Positions 23,857 to 33,742 are shown, counted from the first letter of the stretch. The stretch: DNA of 64,000 nt from Microbacterium sp. CGR2 (GCF_003626735.1 NZ_RBHX01000002.1:62001-126000); one strand, 5' to 3'. The notes: generated by a model not told the origin, from the sequence alone. Program-made: numbers and translations.

Positions 23857-24435
23857 TCAGGCGTGCGAACGCGAATAACTGAGCACCACGCAGCCATTGT
23901 CGAAGGATCGGACGCCCTCCAGCGCGACGTGCGTCGGCGCGAAGCCGTGCCGCGTCATCGGGATACCTTCGCCGACGATCACGGGATACTTCTTGACGAT
24001 CAACCGGTCGATCTCGTCGAGCAGGACACCCGCGAGTTGCGCCCCGCCGGCGAGGTAGATGCCGAGGCCGTCTTCGGCCTTCAGCTCTCGCACACGAGCG
24101 ATCGGGTCGGTACGCACCATCTCGACGTTGGGCTCGCGCGGATCGTCCAACGACGTGGTGAAGACGATCGTCCGGAGGTGCGAGTAGGGGTCCGTGATCC
24201 CGAACTGCAGCGCCGGTTCGTACGTGCGGCGCCCCATGAGCACGGTGTCGAAGCGCGTGAGGGGTGCCGCAGCGGCTCCGCGCGCCGCACGCACATGCGC
24301 CGGTTGAGCATCTCGGAGTTCCGAGCCCATGAAGGCCTCGAACTCGGGCGTGAGCCGATAGAAGTCGACCTCGTCCGCGGGCCCGGCGATGAACCCATCG
24401 AGGGTTGCTCCGATGTAGTACGTCAGTTCTCGCAT
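23857..24435 (-). CDS. Dihydrofolate-reductase-fold (RibD C-terminal) protein
   Basis: 192 aa. RELTYYIGATLDGFIAGPAD is the N-terminal strand-turn of the RibD-C/DHFR-like fold; DTVLMGRRTYE and GIYLAGGAQLAGVLLDEIDR are the NADPH-binding and C-terminal motifs. Such stand-alone RibD-C proteins are common in actinobacteria and mostly uncharacterised. It is a probable NADPH-dependent reductase with unknown substrate. Confidence 0.85.
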   Translation of the reverse strand: MRELTYYIGATLDGFIAGPADEVDFYRLTPEFEAFMGSELRDAQPAHVRAARGAAAAPLTRFDTVLMGRRTYEPALQFGITDPYSHLRTIVFTTSLDDPREPNVEMVRTDPIARVRELKAEDGLGIYLAGGAQLAGVLLDEIDRLIVKKYPVIVGEGIPMTRHGFAPTHVALEGVRSFDNGCVVLSYSRSHA

Positions 24436-24495
24436 GAAGCGACAGTAACCACTACGCCTGTTCTACGTCAAGCGTAGTGATTGAGAAGAGGTCAG

Positions 24496-25089
24496 TCAAA
24501 GAGTCTCGAGCAAGGGCACCAGCGCCGCGAAGGCGCGCGCTCTGTGAGACTGCGCCTGCTTCTCCTCTGCGGTGAACTCGCCCACGGTGCGGTCTGCCCC
24601 GGTCGGCTGGCCGTCCGGCACGAAGATCGGGTCGTACCCGAAGCCCCCACCTCCGGATGCCGAATGCGCGAGACGCCCCGGCCACTCACCCACGACGACC
24701 TCCTCGCGCCCCTCCGGTGTCACCAGCGCGATCGTCGACGTGAAGTGCGCGGCCCGATGCGGGTCTGCGACGTCGCGCAGCTGATCGAGCAGCAACTCGA
24801 GGTTGGCGGCAGCATCCTTCTTCTGACCCGCCCAGTACGCCGAGAAGACGCCGGGCGATCCGCCGAGCACGTCGACGCAGATCCCGGAATCGTCGGCGAG
24901 AGCCGCGAGCCCGGTGTGGGCGGCTGCGGCACGCGCCTTGATGAGCGCGTTCTCGGCGAACGTCACGCCGTCTTCGACCGGCTCCGGACCGTCGTAGCCC
25001 ACGACCTCGAGGTCTGGGCGGGTCAGCGCGACGATCTGCTGGAACTCCGCGACCTTGTGCGGGTTGTGCGTGGCAAGGACGATCCGCAC
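24496..25089 (-). CDS. rdgB: XTP/dITP pyrophosphatase
   Basis: 197 aa. RIVLATHNPHKVAEFQQI holds the Thr-His-Asn-x-x-Lys motif; TFAENALIKARAAA the Glu-Asn-Ala motif; ALADDSGICVDVLGGSPGVF the metal and base site. Hydrolyses ITP, dITP and XTP to monophosphates and keeps deaminated purines out of DNA. It follows rph by one base, the usual actinobacterial order murI-rph-rdgB. Confidence 0.97.
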   Translation of the reverse strand: MRIVLATHNPHKVAEFQQIVALTRPDLEVVGYDGPEPVEDGVTFAENALIKARAAAAHTGLAALADDSGICVDVLGGSPGVFSAYWAGQKKDAAANLELLLDQLRDVADPHRAAHFTSTIALVTPEGREEVVVGEWPGRLAHSASGGGGFGYDPIFVPDGQPTGADRTVGEFTAEEKQAQSHRARAFAALVPLLETL

Positions 25090-25090
25090 G

Positions 25091-25837
25091 TCACTCCCCT
25101 GCCGACGCGGCCAGAGCGGCGAGCTGCGTCTCCTTGAGATCGGCGCAACCGGCGAGGCCGAGTTCGAGCAGCTCGTCGAGCTCGCGCTTGTCGAAGGGAG
25201 CTCCCTCGGCGGTTCCCTGCACCTCGACGAACAGGCCGCGACCGGTGACGACGATGTTCATGTCGGTCTCGGCGCGAACGTCTTCGACGTATGCGAGATC
25301 GAGCATGGGTTCGCCGTCGATGATTCCCACCGACACGGCAGCGACGGAATCGAGCAACGGCGTGGAGTTCTTGGCGATGAACTTCTTCGCGCGGCCCCAC
25401 TCGATGGCGTCAGCGAGAGCGACGTACGCGCCGGTGATCGCGGCGGTACGGGTGCCTCCATCAGCCTGCAGCACGTCGCAGTCGATCACGATCGTGTTCT
25501 CGCCGAGCGCCTTCGTATCGACGACAGCACGCAGTGCACGACCGATCAGTCGGGAGATCTCGTGTGTCCGCCCGCCGATGCGCCCCTTGACGCTCTCGCG
25601 GTCGTTGCGGCTGTTCGTCGCGCGAGGCAGCATCGAGTACTCCGCGGTCACCCACCCCTTGCCCTTGCCGGTCAGCCAGCGCGGAACGCCGTTCGTGAAG
25701 GATGCCGTGCACAGCACCTTCGTCCCGCCGAAGCTGATCAGCGCGGATCCTTCCGCGTGCGAGCTCCAGCCGCGCTCGATGGTGATCTCGCGGAGCTGGT
25801 CGGTGGCGCGGCCGTCGGCGCGGACGATGTCGGTCAT
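25091..25837 (-). CDS. rph: Ribonuclease PH
   Basis: 248 aa. [20 protein letters not shown] at the N-terminus, [20 protein letters not shown] as the phosphate and RNA-binding stretch, and [18 protein letters not shown] in the centre identify RNase PH. It trims tRNA 3' ends phosphorolytically. Second gene of the murI-rph-rdgB operon; stop is next to the rdgB ATG. Confidence 0.97.
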   Translation of the reverse strand: MTDIVRADGRATDQLREITIERGWSSHAEGSALISFGGTKVLCTASFTNGVPRWLTGKGKGWVTAEYSMLPRATNSRNDRESVKGRIGGRTHEISRLIGRALRAVVDTKALGENTIVIDCDVLQADGGTRTAAITGAYVALADAIEWGRAKKFIAKNSTPLLDSVAAVSVGIIDGEPMLDLAYVEDVRAETDMNIVVTGRGLFVEVQGTAEGAPFDKRELDELLELGLAGCADLKETQLAALAASAGE

Positions 25838-25870
25838 GTGCTTCTTTCGGTTCGGAGTGATCGAATCGAC

Positions 25871-26707
25871 TCAGCGCGACTCGGAGACAGAGACAGGCAG
25901 GGTGACGGCGCCGGTCTGAACCAGCTGCACGTCGCGGACCTCACGGCCCATCAAGCGGTTCGCCAGCGCGGTGAACTCGTCGGCGGAGACGCCGGTGGCC
26001 TCATAGACGTAGGTGGCCGTGGCGTCGGGCGATGCGAGCAGGCCGCCGCGTACCAGCTGACGGTAGACGTCGCCGGCGGTCTCGTCGTCGCTGGAGACGA
26101 GGGAGACGCCCTCGCCCATCACGTAGCTGATGGCACCGCGGAGGAACGGATAGTGGGTGCAGCCCAGCACGAGGGTGTCGACATCGGCGGCGCGCAGCGG
26201 CGCGAGATACTCCTCGGCGACGGCGAGCACCTCGGGAGTGCCGGTGATCCCGGCTTCCACGAACTCGACGAAACGGGGGGCGGCGGCCGTGAACACCTGC
26301 AGACGCTCATTCACTTCGAGCATGTCCTGGTAGGCACGTGACGCGATGGTCCCGACGGTGCCGATCACTCCCACGCGACCGTTGCGCGTGGTGGACACCG
26401 CACGACGAACGGCAGGACCGATCACCTCGACGACCGGAATGTCGTAACGCTCGCGTGCGTCACGGAGCATGGCAGCGGATGCCGTGTTGCAGGCGATCAC
26501 GAGCATCTTGACGCCCTGATCGACGAGCGCGTCCAGCACCTCGAGGGAATAGCGTCGAACGTCGGCGATCGGCTTCGGTCCGTACGGGGAGTGCGCCGTG
26601 TCGCCGATGTAGACGAACGACTCGCGGGGCAGCTGGGCGCGGATGGCCCTGGCAACAGTGAGCCCGCCGACACCCGAGTCGAAGATTCCGATCGGCGCGT
26701 CATTCAT
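25871..26707 (-). CDS. murI: Glutamate racemase
   Basis: 278 aa from ATG 26707; the frame is open far upstream, antisense to pncB, but [20 protein letters not shown] is the true N-terminus. The two catalytic cysteines are C73 (VIACNTASA) and C182 (VLGCTHYPF). SPYGPKP follows the substrate loop. Makes D-glutamate for peptidoglycan. GGGGAG lies just upstream of the start. Divergent from pncB, with 75 bp between starts. Confidence 0.97.
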   Translation of the reverse strand: MNDAPIGIFDSGVGGLTVARAIRAQLPRESFVYIGDTAHSPYGPKPIADVRRYSLEVLDALVDQGVKMLVIACNTASAAMLRDARERYDIPVVEVIGPAVRRAVSTTRNGRVGVIGTVGTIASRAYQDMLEVNERLQVFTAAAPRFVEFVEAGITGTPEVLAVAEEYLAPLRAADVDTLVLGCTHYPFLRGAISYVMGEGVSLVSSDDETAGDVYRQLVRGGLLASPDATATYVYEATGVSADEFTALANRLMGREVRDVQLVQTGAVTLPVSVSESR

Positions 26708-26782
26708 GACTCCCCAGCCTACCTGCGAGAGCCCATGGCCGCGCTCAGGAACCCACCGCGGCCGCCTCACTAAACTGAGCGC

Positions 26783-28108
26783 ATGACCACGTCGACGGCG
26801 CTGCTCACCGATCGTTACGAGCTCACGATGCTCGCCGCCTCCCTGCGAGACGGGACGGCCTTCCGGCCCAGCGTCTTCGAACTCTTCTCCCGGAGGCTCT
26901 CGGGCGGCCGTCGTTTCGGGGTCGTCGCCGGAACCGGGCGCCTGCTCGGCCTGCTGCGCGACTTCCACTTCGGCGAGGAGGAACTGCGCTTCCTTCGCGA
27001 CGAGGAAGTGGTGGATGCCGCCACCCTGAAGTTCCTCGAGGACTACCGATTCACCGGGTCGATCCGGGGCTACCGTGAGGGCGAGCTCTACTTCCCCGGC
27101 TCGCCGATCCTCACCGTCGAGGGAACGTTCGCCGATGCCGTCGTGCTCGAGACCCTCGCCCTGAGCGTGCTCAACCACGACTCCGCCGTCGCCACCGCCG
27201 CCTCCCGCATGAGCATCGCGGCCGGTGAGCGTCCACTGGCCGAGATGGGCTCGCGCCGTGCCGCCGAGCGCTCCGCCGTCGCCGCGGCCCGCGCCGCGTA
27301 CATCGCCGGGTTCCGCGCGACCAGCAACCTCGAAGCGGGTCGGAGGTGGGGAATCCCGACCATGGGCACCGCCGCGCACTCGTGGACGCTGCTCCACGAC
27401 ACCGAGGAAGACGCCTTCCGCGCTCAGGTCGCCAGCATGGGCACGGACACCACGCTTCTCGTCGACACCTACGACATCCGCACCGGCGTCGAGACCGCGA
27501 TCCGTGTGGCCGGTACCAGCCTGGGCGGAGTCCGACTCGACTCCGGCGACCTGCCGATCGTCGCCGGCGAGGTGCGCGCGCAGCTGGACGAATTGGGCGC
27601 GACGACGACGCGCATCACCGTCACCAGTGACCTCGACGAGTATGCGATCGCCGCTCTCGCCGCATCGCCCGTCGACGGCTACGGGGTGGGGACCTCCGTG
27701 GTCACCGGATCGGGCTATCCCACCGCGAGCATGGTCTACAAACTGGTCGCCAGGCAGGATGCCGAGGGGGCCTGGATCGGCGTCGCCAAGGCGTCGACCG
27801 ACAAGGCGTCTTTCGGCGGACGCAAAGCGGCTTTCCGGACGTTGGTCGACGGCGTCGCCACCGCAGAGACCGTCGTCGTCTCGGACGGGTTCGAAGAGCT
27901 GGACACGCCGAGCGAGCACCCCGACGGACGTCCCCTGCAGGTGACGTTCGTGGATGAGGGTGAGATCGACACCGCCCATGAAGGTGCCGCTGCGACCGCC
28001 GCGGCGCGCGAACATCACCTCCGCGTACGTGAGGAACTGCCCGTGCGCGCCCTCGCGCTCAGCAAGTCCGACCCGGCGATCCCGACGGTGTACACCGAGG
28101 CACGCTGA
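26783..28108 (+). CDS. pncB: Nicotinate phosphoribosyltransferase
   Basis: 441 aa. [20 protein letters not shown] is the hallmark start. [10 protein letters not shown] holds the autophosphorylated His199; [11 protein letters not shown] and [14 protein letters not shown] are PRPP and nicotinate binding loops. It converts nicotinate and PRPP to nicotinate mononucleotide with ATP in the NAD salvage pathway. It stands alone, divergent from murI. Confidence 0.96.
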   Translation: MTTSTALLTDRYELTMLAASLRDGTAFRPSVFELFSRRLSGGRRFGVVAGTGRLLGLLRDFHFGEEELRFLRDEEVVDAATLKFLEDYRFTGSIRGYREGELYFPGSPILTVEGTFADAVVLETLALSVLNHDSAVATAASRMSIAAGERPLAEMGSRRAAERSAVAAARAAYIAGFRATSNLEAGRRWGIPTMGTAAHSWTLLHDTEEDAFRAQVASMGTDTTLLVDTYDIRTGVETAIRVAGTSLGGVRLDSGDLPIVAGEVRAQLDELGATTTRITVTSDLDEYAIAALAASPVDGYGVGTSVVTGSGYPTASMVYKLVARQDAEGAWIGVAKASTDKASFGGRKAAFRTLVDGVATAETVVVSDGFEELDTPSEHPDGRPLQVTFVDEGEIDTAHEGAAATAAAREHHLRVREELPVRALALSKSDPAIPTVYTEAR

Positions 28109-28165
28109 ACACCTTGATGAGCCCGGTGGCTCGCGGAAAGACCCTGTGGCCACTCAGCCCAGAGG

Positions 28166-28432
28166 TCAGCCGACCATCGTCTCGTAGATCTCTTTGCACG
28201 TGGGGCAGATGGGGAACTTCTCCGGGTCGCGGCCCGGCGTCCACTTCTTACCGCACAGCGCGCGCACCGGCTTGCCGGTGATCGCCGATTCGAGGATCTT
28301 GTCCTTCTTCACATAATGCGAGAATCGCTCATGGTCGCCCGGCTCGAGATTCTCCTCGCGGAGAAGCTCCTCCAGTTCGCGATCAAGCGTTGCCACGCCG
28401 CCCTGATCGGGGCTGTCCAGCGGAGTACTCAT
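28166..28432 (-). CDS. DUF3039 protein
   Basis: 88 aa. ERFSHYVKKDKILESAITG, then RALCGKKWTPGRDPEKFPIC and PTCKEIYE: cysteines in CGK and CPTC could bind zinc. This is the DUF3039 family, small proteins confined to actinobacteria, function unknown. The end is near the convergent pncB stop; it is read in the same direction as the ABC genes upstream. Confidence 0.9.
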   Translation of the reverse strand: MSTPLDSPDQGGVATLDRELEELLREENLEPGDHERFSHYVKKDKILESAITGKPVRALCGKKWTPGRDPEKFPICPTCKEIYETMVG

Positions 28433-28472
28433 CCCGTGAGTCTAGCCGCGTCGGTGCGCCGAGGGGCGGTCG

Positions 28473-30038
28473 TCATGCGGTCTCGACGAACTCCATGAGA
28501 CGCTCTCCGCTGCGTTCGAAGACACGCCCGCCGATGATCGCGCCGACGACGAGCACCACGAGCCCCGTGCCCAGCCCCACCCAGAAAGCGAGTGGTGCGA
28601 ACGACGATCCCTCGATGATCGACGCACCGAACAACCAGATGGTCGGCGCACTGAGCATGATGGCGCCGAGGAAGGCGGCAGCCGGGCCGTACATGCCCCG
28701 CGATGACGGGCGCTGCGGCTGCTGGAACGGGCTGTCGCCGGGTCGCGAGACCGCATAGGGCGCCATCACGGAGACGATGCTGGAGATGCCGAGCGCCGAG
28801 AACAGCAGGCTGGCCGCGAGACCGGTGAGCGGCATCAGCAGACGCCAGTCCCCGATGAGCAGCAGAGTCAGAGGCACGGAGATCGCGAGCACCGGGATCG
28901 AGACCAGCAGAACCGGAACCAGTCGCCCGAGCCGATCGGGGATTCCGCGCACGCCGCTTGCGACGTGCGTCCACAACGCCGTCGAGTCATAGGCCACGTC
29001 ATTGTGCGGGAGCCAGCCGAAGAAGAGAGCCATGACCGGCACGGGGACCAGCACCGCGATCTCGAAGGGCACCCCCGCGACGACCAGCGGGAGGACGGAG
29101 AGCACGCCCGCGACCGGCACCACGATCATGTTCATGATGTAGCGGCGATCCCGCAGCCAATACACCAGGCTCCGCGCCGCGATCGCGCCGAACGCGTTCG
29201 ACGGGAGGAGCCCGAACCAGCCGAGGCCGGTTCGCTCGCGGGCGGCGACAGGCCGCTCCGTCGTGGTGAGCAGGCGGCGTACGAGCCAGGCCCAGAGGAT
29301 CCAGAGAGCACCCAGCGTGACCACGGCGACGATCCCGCTGGCCCAGGCCAGGGACATGTCGTCGGCGGCGATCGCGAAGAGGAAACCGGGAGACGCGGCC
29401 AGCGGCGTGAACCCGACCGTGGTGGTCATGGCTGCCAGCGATGCCGGGACGTGCCCATCCCACCGCAGCGACGCGAAGAAGACCGCGACGGGGAAAGCGA
29501 TCACGATGAGGGCGAGGGCGAAGAGGGCGGTCAGTTCCCGGGAACGCCGTTCGGGCAGGATCAGGGCATTGATGGCCATGCCTACGCGCGCCACCAGAAT
29601 CGTCGTCACCACGCCCACCGCCGTCGCCAGCACAGCGAGAGGCGCCGGCGCTCCGAGCTCGATCGCGACGACGCAGACACTCATGTAGACCGCCAGCAGC
29701 GCAAGACTCGGAACGCTGACGAGGGCTGCCACGGCGAGCACCCACGGCATCCGCCGCTCGTCGACCCCGAAGACCGCGAACCGTCGGGGATCGAGCTGGT
29801 CGGCCGCGCCCACGAGGATCGGGCCCACCAGGAAGCCCAGGAGGAGAGCAGCCCCTCCCAGCACCGTGACGGCTCGCGCCACGGGAACCGGAGCGGACGC
29901 GAGGCTGAGCACGGCGAGGCAGACGACGACGGTGACAGCAGCGACCGCGGCGAACGCGAGCAGGGTCCGCATCCGACGCTCGCCGCGCAGCGATCCGACG
30001 AGGAGCGCGAACCTCAGGCGGAGAACGTGTGCAACCAC
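28473..30038 (-). CDS. ABC-2-like transporter permease
   Basis: 521 aa from GTG 30038, with GGAGGG 7 nt upstream; it overlaps the ATPase gene by 25 bp. About 12 hydrophobic segments, no soluble domain. SNAFGAIAARSLVYWLRDRR and the following RYIMNMIVVPVAGVLSVLPL resemble the ABC-2 / YfiM-like permeases that pair with CcmA-type ATPases. It probably exports a drug, lipid or peptide; substrate unknown. Confidence 0.85.
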   Translation of the reverse strand: MVAHVLRLRFALLVGSLRGERRMRTLLAFAAVAAVTVVVCLAVLSLASAPVPVARAVTVLGGAALLLGFLVGPILVGAADQLDPRRFAVFGVDERRMPWVLAVAALVSVPSLALLAVYMSVCVVAIELGAPAPLAVLATAVGVVTTILVARVGMAINALILPERRSRELTALFALALIVIAFPVAVFFASLRWDGHVPASLAAMTTTVGFTPLAASPGFLFAIAADDMSLAWASGIVAVVTLGALWILWAWLVRRLLTTTERPVAARERTGLGWFGLLPSNAFGAIAARSLVYWLRDRRYIMNMIVVPVAGVLSVLPLVVAGVPFEIAVLVPVPVMALFFGWLPHNDVAYDSTALWTHVASGVRGIPDRLGRLVPVLLVSIPVLAISVPLTLLLIGDWRLLMPLTGLAASLLFSALGISSIVSVMAPYAVSRPGDSPFQQPQRPSSRGMYGPAAAFLGAIMLSAPTIWLFGASIIEGSSFAPLAFWVGLGTGLVVLVVGAIIGGRVFERSGERLMEFVETA

Positions 30039-31750
30039 TCGAGACCCTCCACCTCACCGCTGGAACCGGCGAGCTCGACGAAACGAGCCTCGAGCGTCTG
30101 TCCTGCGCGCACTTCGTCGATCGTGCCCTCGGCGAGCACTTCGCCGCCGACGATGATCGCGACGCGCGAGCAGACCCGCTCCACGAGGTCCATCCCGTGG
30201 CTGGACAGGATCACCGTTCCACCGTGGGAGACATAAGCCCGCAGGATGTCGAGGATGACCGCCGACGACACCGGATCGACGGATTCGAACGGCTCGTCCA
30301 GCACGAGAACCCGCGGTGAGTGGATCATGGCACCCGCGAGCATGATCTTCTTCGTCATACCGGCCGAGTAGTCGGAGACGACGCGACTGAGCGCGTCACC
30401 GAGATCGAAAGCCCGGGCGAGATCCGCCGCGCGCTTCTCGATCACGTCGGCCGCGAGGCCGCGGAGCAGTCCGTAGTAGTAGAGCAGCTGGCGTCCCGTC
30501 AGCCTGTCGAATGTACGCAGTCGATCAGGCAGCACGCCCATGACCCGCTTCGCCGCGTGCGGCTGCTTCGCCTGATCGATGCCACAGATGACGACGCTTC
30601 CCTCATCCGCGCGCAGAAGGCCCGCAACGATCGACAGCGTGGTCGTCTTTCCTGCACCGTTGGGCCCGACGATGCCGTAGAAGGAACCGGCCGGGACCGT
30701 CAGGTCGATGCCGTCGACGGCACGGTTGTCGCCGAACTGCTTGACCAGACCACGGATGCTGATCGCTTCCGTCGCGGACGCCTCACCGACCTCGCCATCG
30801 TTCGCGGATGCCGCGTCGCCGGAATCCGCGACGGGGGTCACCACCTCGACGGAGTCGGCATCGTCGTCCGCGGGCTGATCCTCGGCGGAGGGTTCCTCCG
30901 CGACGGGCTCGTCGACGGCGGGCTCCTCGACCGGCGGCTCGTCGACGATCGGCTCCTCGACGACGGGCTCCTCGACGACGGGCTCCTCGACGACGGGCTC
31001 CTCGACGACAGGTTCCTCGACCGGCGGGAGCTCGACCGCTGGTTCCTCGACAGTGGGTTCCTCAACCGCGGGTTCCTCGACGATCGGCTGCTCCGTCTCC
31101 CGCGCCGGGTTGGATGCCGTCATCTCCTCGAGAGCGGCGCTCTCTGCCGCCGCATTCTCGGCGGCTGCCGCCTCTGCAGCTGCCGCCTCTGCAGCTGCCG
31201 CCTTCTCCGTCGCAGCCTTCGCCGCCGCAGCCTTCGCCGCCGCAGCCTTCGCGGCAGTCGTCTTCGCGGCGGTCGTCTTCGCGGAAGTCGAGCGCGCCGA
31301 CGCTTTGGCGGCGGCGGCTTTCGCGGCTGCGGTCCTGGCGGCGGCCGTCTTCGCGGCGGGAGCTTTACGGGCGCCTGCAGCGGAGGCCTTCGCCCCGGTC
31401 GCCCGCGCCGCGGTGTTCTTCGCGGCCGCCGCGCGGGCCGTTGCCGTGGTGCGTGCCGCGGAAATCTGCGGGTTCGTGCGATCGGCAGGATCGATGACCA
31501 TCTTCACCGTCGGCTCGATGATGACCTCGCCACTCGGTGCCGCGCTCTCTGCGGCAGTCTTCTGACGTGTCGAAGCGGGCGTCGCCGCCGCCTTCTTCGC
31601 CGCCGGAGCGCGCTTCGCCGTCGTCTTCTTGGCTGCCGTCCGAGGAATCGAGGTCTTCGCGGACGCGGCCGGACGCGAGGTCGTCGCCTTCACTGAGGGG
31701 GTTGGGGAATCGTCCACCTGGTCGGTGCGGTCGTCAGGGGAGGAAGTCAC
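30014..31750 (-). CDS. ABC transporter ATPase with long histone-like and PVEEP-repeat tail
   Basis: 578 aa from GTG 31750. Residues 1..205 are Ala/Lys/Thr-rich (AKTTAAKTTAAKAAAAKAAA) like histone H1 or AlgP tails. Residues about 215..285 are acidic PVEEP repeats. The ATPase starts near 330: GIVGPNGAGKTT (Walker A, about 360), DYSAGMTKKI as an altered signature (SAGM in place of SGGQ), LVLDEPFESVDP (Walker B). Related ATPases are about 240 aa, so the tail more than doubles the protein. It couples to the permease at 28473. The tail could bind nucleic acid, wall polymer or partner proteins; this is unproven. Confidence 0.85.
   Translation of the reverse strand: MTSSPDDRTDQVDDSPTPSVKATTSRPAASAKTSIPRTAAKKTTAKRAPAAKKAAATPASTRQKTAAESAAPSGEVIIEPTVKMVIDPADRTNPQISAARTTATARAAAAKNTAARATGAKASAAGARKAPAAKTAAARTAAAKAAAAKASARSTSAKTTAAKTTAAKAAAAKAAAAKAATEKAAAAEAAAAEAAAAENAAAESAALEEMTASNPARETEQPIVEEPAVEEPTVEEPAVELPPVEEPVVEEPVVEEPVVEEPVVEEPIVDEPPVEEPAVDEPVAEEPSAEDQPADDDADSVEVVTPVADSGDAASANDGEVGEASATEAISIRGLVKQFGDNRAVDGIDLTVPAGSFYGIVGPNGAGKTTTLSIVAGLLRADEGSVVICGIDQAKQPHAAKRVMGVLPDRLRTFDRLTGRQLLYYYGLLRGLAADVIEKRAADLARAFDLGDALSRVVSDYSAGMTKKIMLAGAMIHSPRVLVLDEPFESVDPVSSAVILDILRAYVSHGGTVILSSHGMDLVERVCSRVAIIVGGEVLAEGTIDEVRAGQTLEARFVELAGSSGEVEGLEWLHTFSA
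30886..31080. repeat. Tandem 15-bp coding repeats in the ABC ATPase gene
   Basis: CGACGGGCTCCTCGA occurs three times without change at 30961..31005, with near copies at 30946..30960 and 31006..31020 and decayed ones on both sides. Each unit encodes five residues of the (P/A)VEEP pattern. Copy number is likely to vary between strains by slippage, always in frame. Confidence 0.85.
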
Positions 31751-31957
31751 GGTCCTACGGTATCAATGGGTGGCCGTTCACCACGGCTCCGTCGCAACAA
31801 TCCGCCGTCAGATATTCGTTCCCATCGGGAGGATCCGCATGATGGGCCGACCCTGAGTGTTCGGTGTGTACTCGGTCACGAAATGACAACAGGGTCGCCC
31901 TCGCCTAAGGTTTCCCCGACGAAATCGGTAGCATTGAACCGGCACGACGAGGTGTCT

Positions 31958-31973
31958 GATCGGTTAACCGATC
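31958..31973. promoter_or_regulatory. 16-bp perfect palindrome before the nucleotidyltransferase
   Basis: GATCGGTTAACCGATC lies 28 bases upstream of the GTG at 32002. It is in the 251-bp gap between two divergent genes, probably in the 5' leader. A possible promoter (TGACAA, 16 bp, TAAGGT) lies near 31884..31911. Otherwise I see nothing in the gap. It may be an operator for a regulator encoded elsewhere. Confidence 0.4.
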
Positions 31974-32001
31974 GTGAACACAACTTCCTTTAGGAGCACT
32001 C

Positions 32002-32694
32002 GTGACTCTTCAGACCGTCATCCTCGCAGCAGGCATGGGCTCGCGCCTGGGCCGGGCGCTGCCGAAACCGCTCACCGAGCTCAGCGACGGCCGCACGATC
32101 ATGGGCCAGCAGCACGACAACATCCGGGCCGCTTTCGGCTCGGCCGCACGCATCACCACGGTGGTGGGCTACCGCGCCGAGACCATCATCGAAGCCTTCC
32201 CAACGGTCAACTACGTCCACAACGAGCGCTACGACGAGACCAATACGTCGAAGAGCCTGTTGCGTGCTCTCGGCGCGACCGGCCGCGGCGGGGTCCTCTG
32301 GATGAACGGCGACGTCGTCTTCGACCCGATGATCCTGGGCCGTGCACTCGACTACATCGAGCGTGACCAGTCCTTCGTCACCGTGAACACCTCCAAGGTG
32401 AGCGACGAAGAGGTGAAATACACCGTCACGGCGGAGGGCTTCATCAACGAACTGTCCAAGACCGTCAAGGGCGGCCTCGGCGAGGCCGTCGGCATCAACT
32501 ACATCTCCGCCGCGCACAAGAAGGCGTTCATGCGCCAGCTGCAGCGCGTCGAAGACCAGGACTACTTCGAGCGCGGACTCGAGCTCGCGATCGCCGAAGA
32601 CGGCCTTCTGCTCGAGCCCATGGACGTCTCCGACCTCTACGCCGTCGAGGTCGACTTCGCCGAAGACCTTGAGCGGGCGAATCTCTTCGTCTGA
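32002..32694 (+). CDS. NTP-transferase (sugar/choline-phosphate nucleotidyltransferase type)
   Basis: 230 aa from GTG 32002 (AGGAGC 5 nt upstream). TVILAAGMGSRLG (5..17) and LPKPLTEL are the nucleotide-binding signature of the GT-A-like nucleotidyltransferases; WMNGDVVFDP holds the metal-binding Asp. Ends with SDLYAVEVDFAEDLERAN, which resembles LicC-type CTP:phosphocholine or NDP-sugar synthases. It probably activates a sugar or polyol phosphate for envelope polymers. Monocistronic, closed by a strong terminator. Confidence 0.85.
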   Translation: MTLQTVILAAGMGSRLGRALPKPLTELSDGRTIMGQQHDNIRAAFGSAARITTVVGYRAETIIEAFPTVNYVHNERYDETNTSKSLLRALGATGRGGVLWMNGDVVFDPMILGRALDYIERDQSFVTVNTSKVSDEEVKYTVTAEGFINELSKTVKGGLGEAVGINYISAAHKKAFMRQLQRVEDQDYFERGLELAIAEDGLLLEPMDVSDLYAVEVDFAEDLERANLFV

Positions 32695-32704
32695 TCCACT
32701 GCGC

Positions 32705-32746
32705 GAAAGCCCGGTTCCCTCCCAGGAACCGGGCTTTCGGCTTTTT
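32705..32746 (+). terminator. Rho-independent terminator
   Basis: GAAAGCCCGGTTCC, loop CTCCCA, GGAACCGGGCTTTC, then GGCTTTTT: a perfect 14-bp stem with T-run, 10 bases after the nucleotidyltransferase stop. Confidence 0.95.
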
Positions 32747-32773
32747 CGCGGTCAGGCTTCGTAGGATCGGGGC

Positions 32774-33742
32774 ATGGAGCCAAAGGTGCACAAGATCCAC
32801 TCCCTGCCGAACGACTCCCCCTGGGACAAGGGTGTGCCTCCGGCCGGGTCGGCCGAGCATCCGCTGGTCGTCCGTGGTCTCGACCGCGTGCTCTCGATTC
32901 AGCGCCCGCTCGTGCTCGCCCACATCCGCAGCATCCGTCTGCGCAACCCCCACGCGACGCCGACGGAGATCATCCGGATTCTCGAACGGCGCTACCTCGC
33001 AGCCGTCACCACAGGAGGAGCCGCCGTCGGGGCGACAGCCGTGGTAGCCGGCATCGGCACCGGCATCACGCTCGCGCTCTCGGGCGCGGAGACGGTGGGT
33101 TTCGTCGAGTCGACGGCCCTGTTCGCACAGTCCGTCGCCGAGGTGCACGGCATTGCCATCTCCAATCCCGACCGTGCCCGCGCTCTGGTGATGACGCTCA
33201 TGCTCGGCAAGGAGGGTGTCGATCTCGTCGGTCAGCTCGCCGGGCAGGTGGCCGGGCGCGGCGAGAACCGGTCGTCGTACTGGGGCGAGCTGGTCACGAA
33301 GTCCCTTCCGCGCGCAGCCGTCGGGCCGCTGGTCGACCGCCTGAAGCACACGTTCGTGAAGCAGTTCGCTGTGAAGGGTGGCGCATCGGTCGTCGGAAAG
33401 GCGCTGCCGTTCGGCGTCGGTGCCGCGATCGGAGGCGTCGGCAACCACATCCTCGGGCGCCGCGTGCTCACTACCGCGCATAAAGCGTTCGGCGCCGCAC
33501 CGATCGAACTTCCCGCCGAACTGGAACCGGTCACGGGCTCGGAGAAGCTGGAGCTCCGCATGATGCGCGGCGCACGGTTCGCCGGCAACGCCGTGGCCGG
33601 GGCTGCCGGCGCGGCAGCGCGCGGAGTCGGCTGGGCAGGCCGCAAAGTCGGTGAGCTGACGGTTCGGCGAGAGGCGGCTTCGGACGCTCCGGAGCTCGAC
33701 CAGGGGAAGCAGACCGCCAAAGGATCGGCCGACCCGTTGTAG
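32774..33742 (+). CDS. Hypothetical membrane-associated protein (possibly EcsC-like)
   Basis: 322 aa. Residues 75..105 are a Gly/Ala-rich hydrophobic stretch (TTGGAAVGATAVVAGIGTGI) and 205..225 (VVGKALPFGVGAAIGGVGNH) another. Between them SVAEVHGIAISNPDRARALV and MTLMLGKEG are regular helices. The layout recalls EcsC-family proteins, but I am not certain. The C-terminus is soluble and charged. It lies upstream of the carboxylase beta gene with 45 bp between and may share its transcript. Function unknown. Confidence 0.7.
   Translation: MEPKVHKIHSLPNDSPWDKGVPPAGSAEHPLVVRGLDRVLSIQRPLVLAHIRSIRLRNPHATPTEIIRILERRYLAAVTTGGAAVGATAVVAGIGTGITLALSGAETVGFVESTALFAQSVAEVHGIAISNPDRARALVMTLMLGKEGVDLVGQLAGQVAGRGENRSSYWGELVTKSLPRAAVGPLVDRLKHTFVKQFAVKGGASVVGKALPFGVGAAIGGVGNHILGRRVLTTAHKAFGAAPIELPAELEPVTGSEKLELRMMRGARFAGNAVAGAAGAAARGVGWAGRKVGELTVRREAASDAPELDQGKQTAKGSADPL

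Noticed and set aside
26708..28153. Long upstream open extension of murI, antisense to pncB
   Set aside because: The true MurI N-terminus starts at 26707; the extension is the antisense of pncB.
30886..31080. Tandem repeats considered as a CRISPR-like array
   Set aside because: Units are 15 bp, contiguous, without spacers, and in frame with the ABC ATPase.
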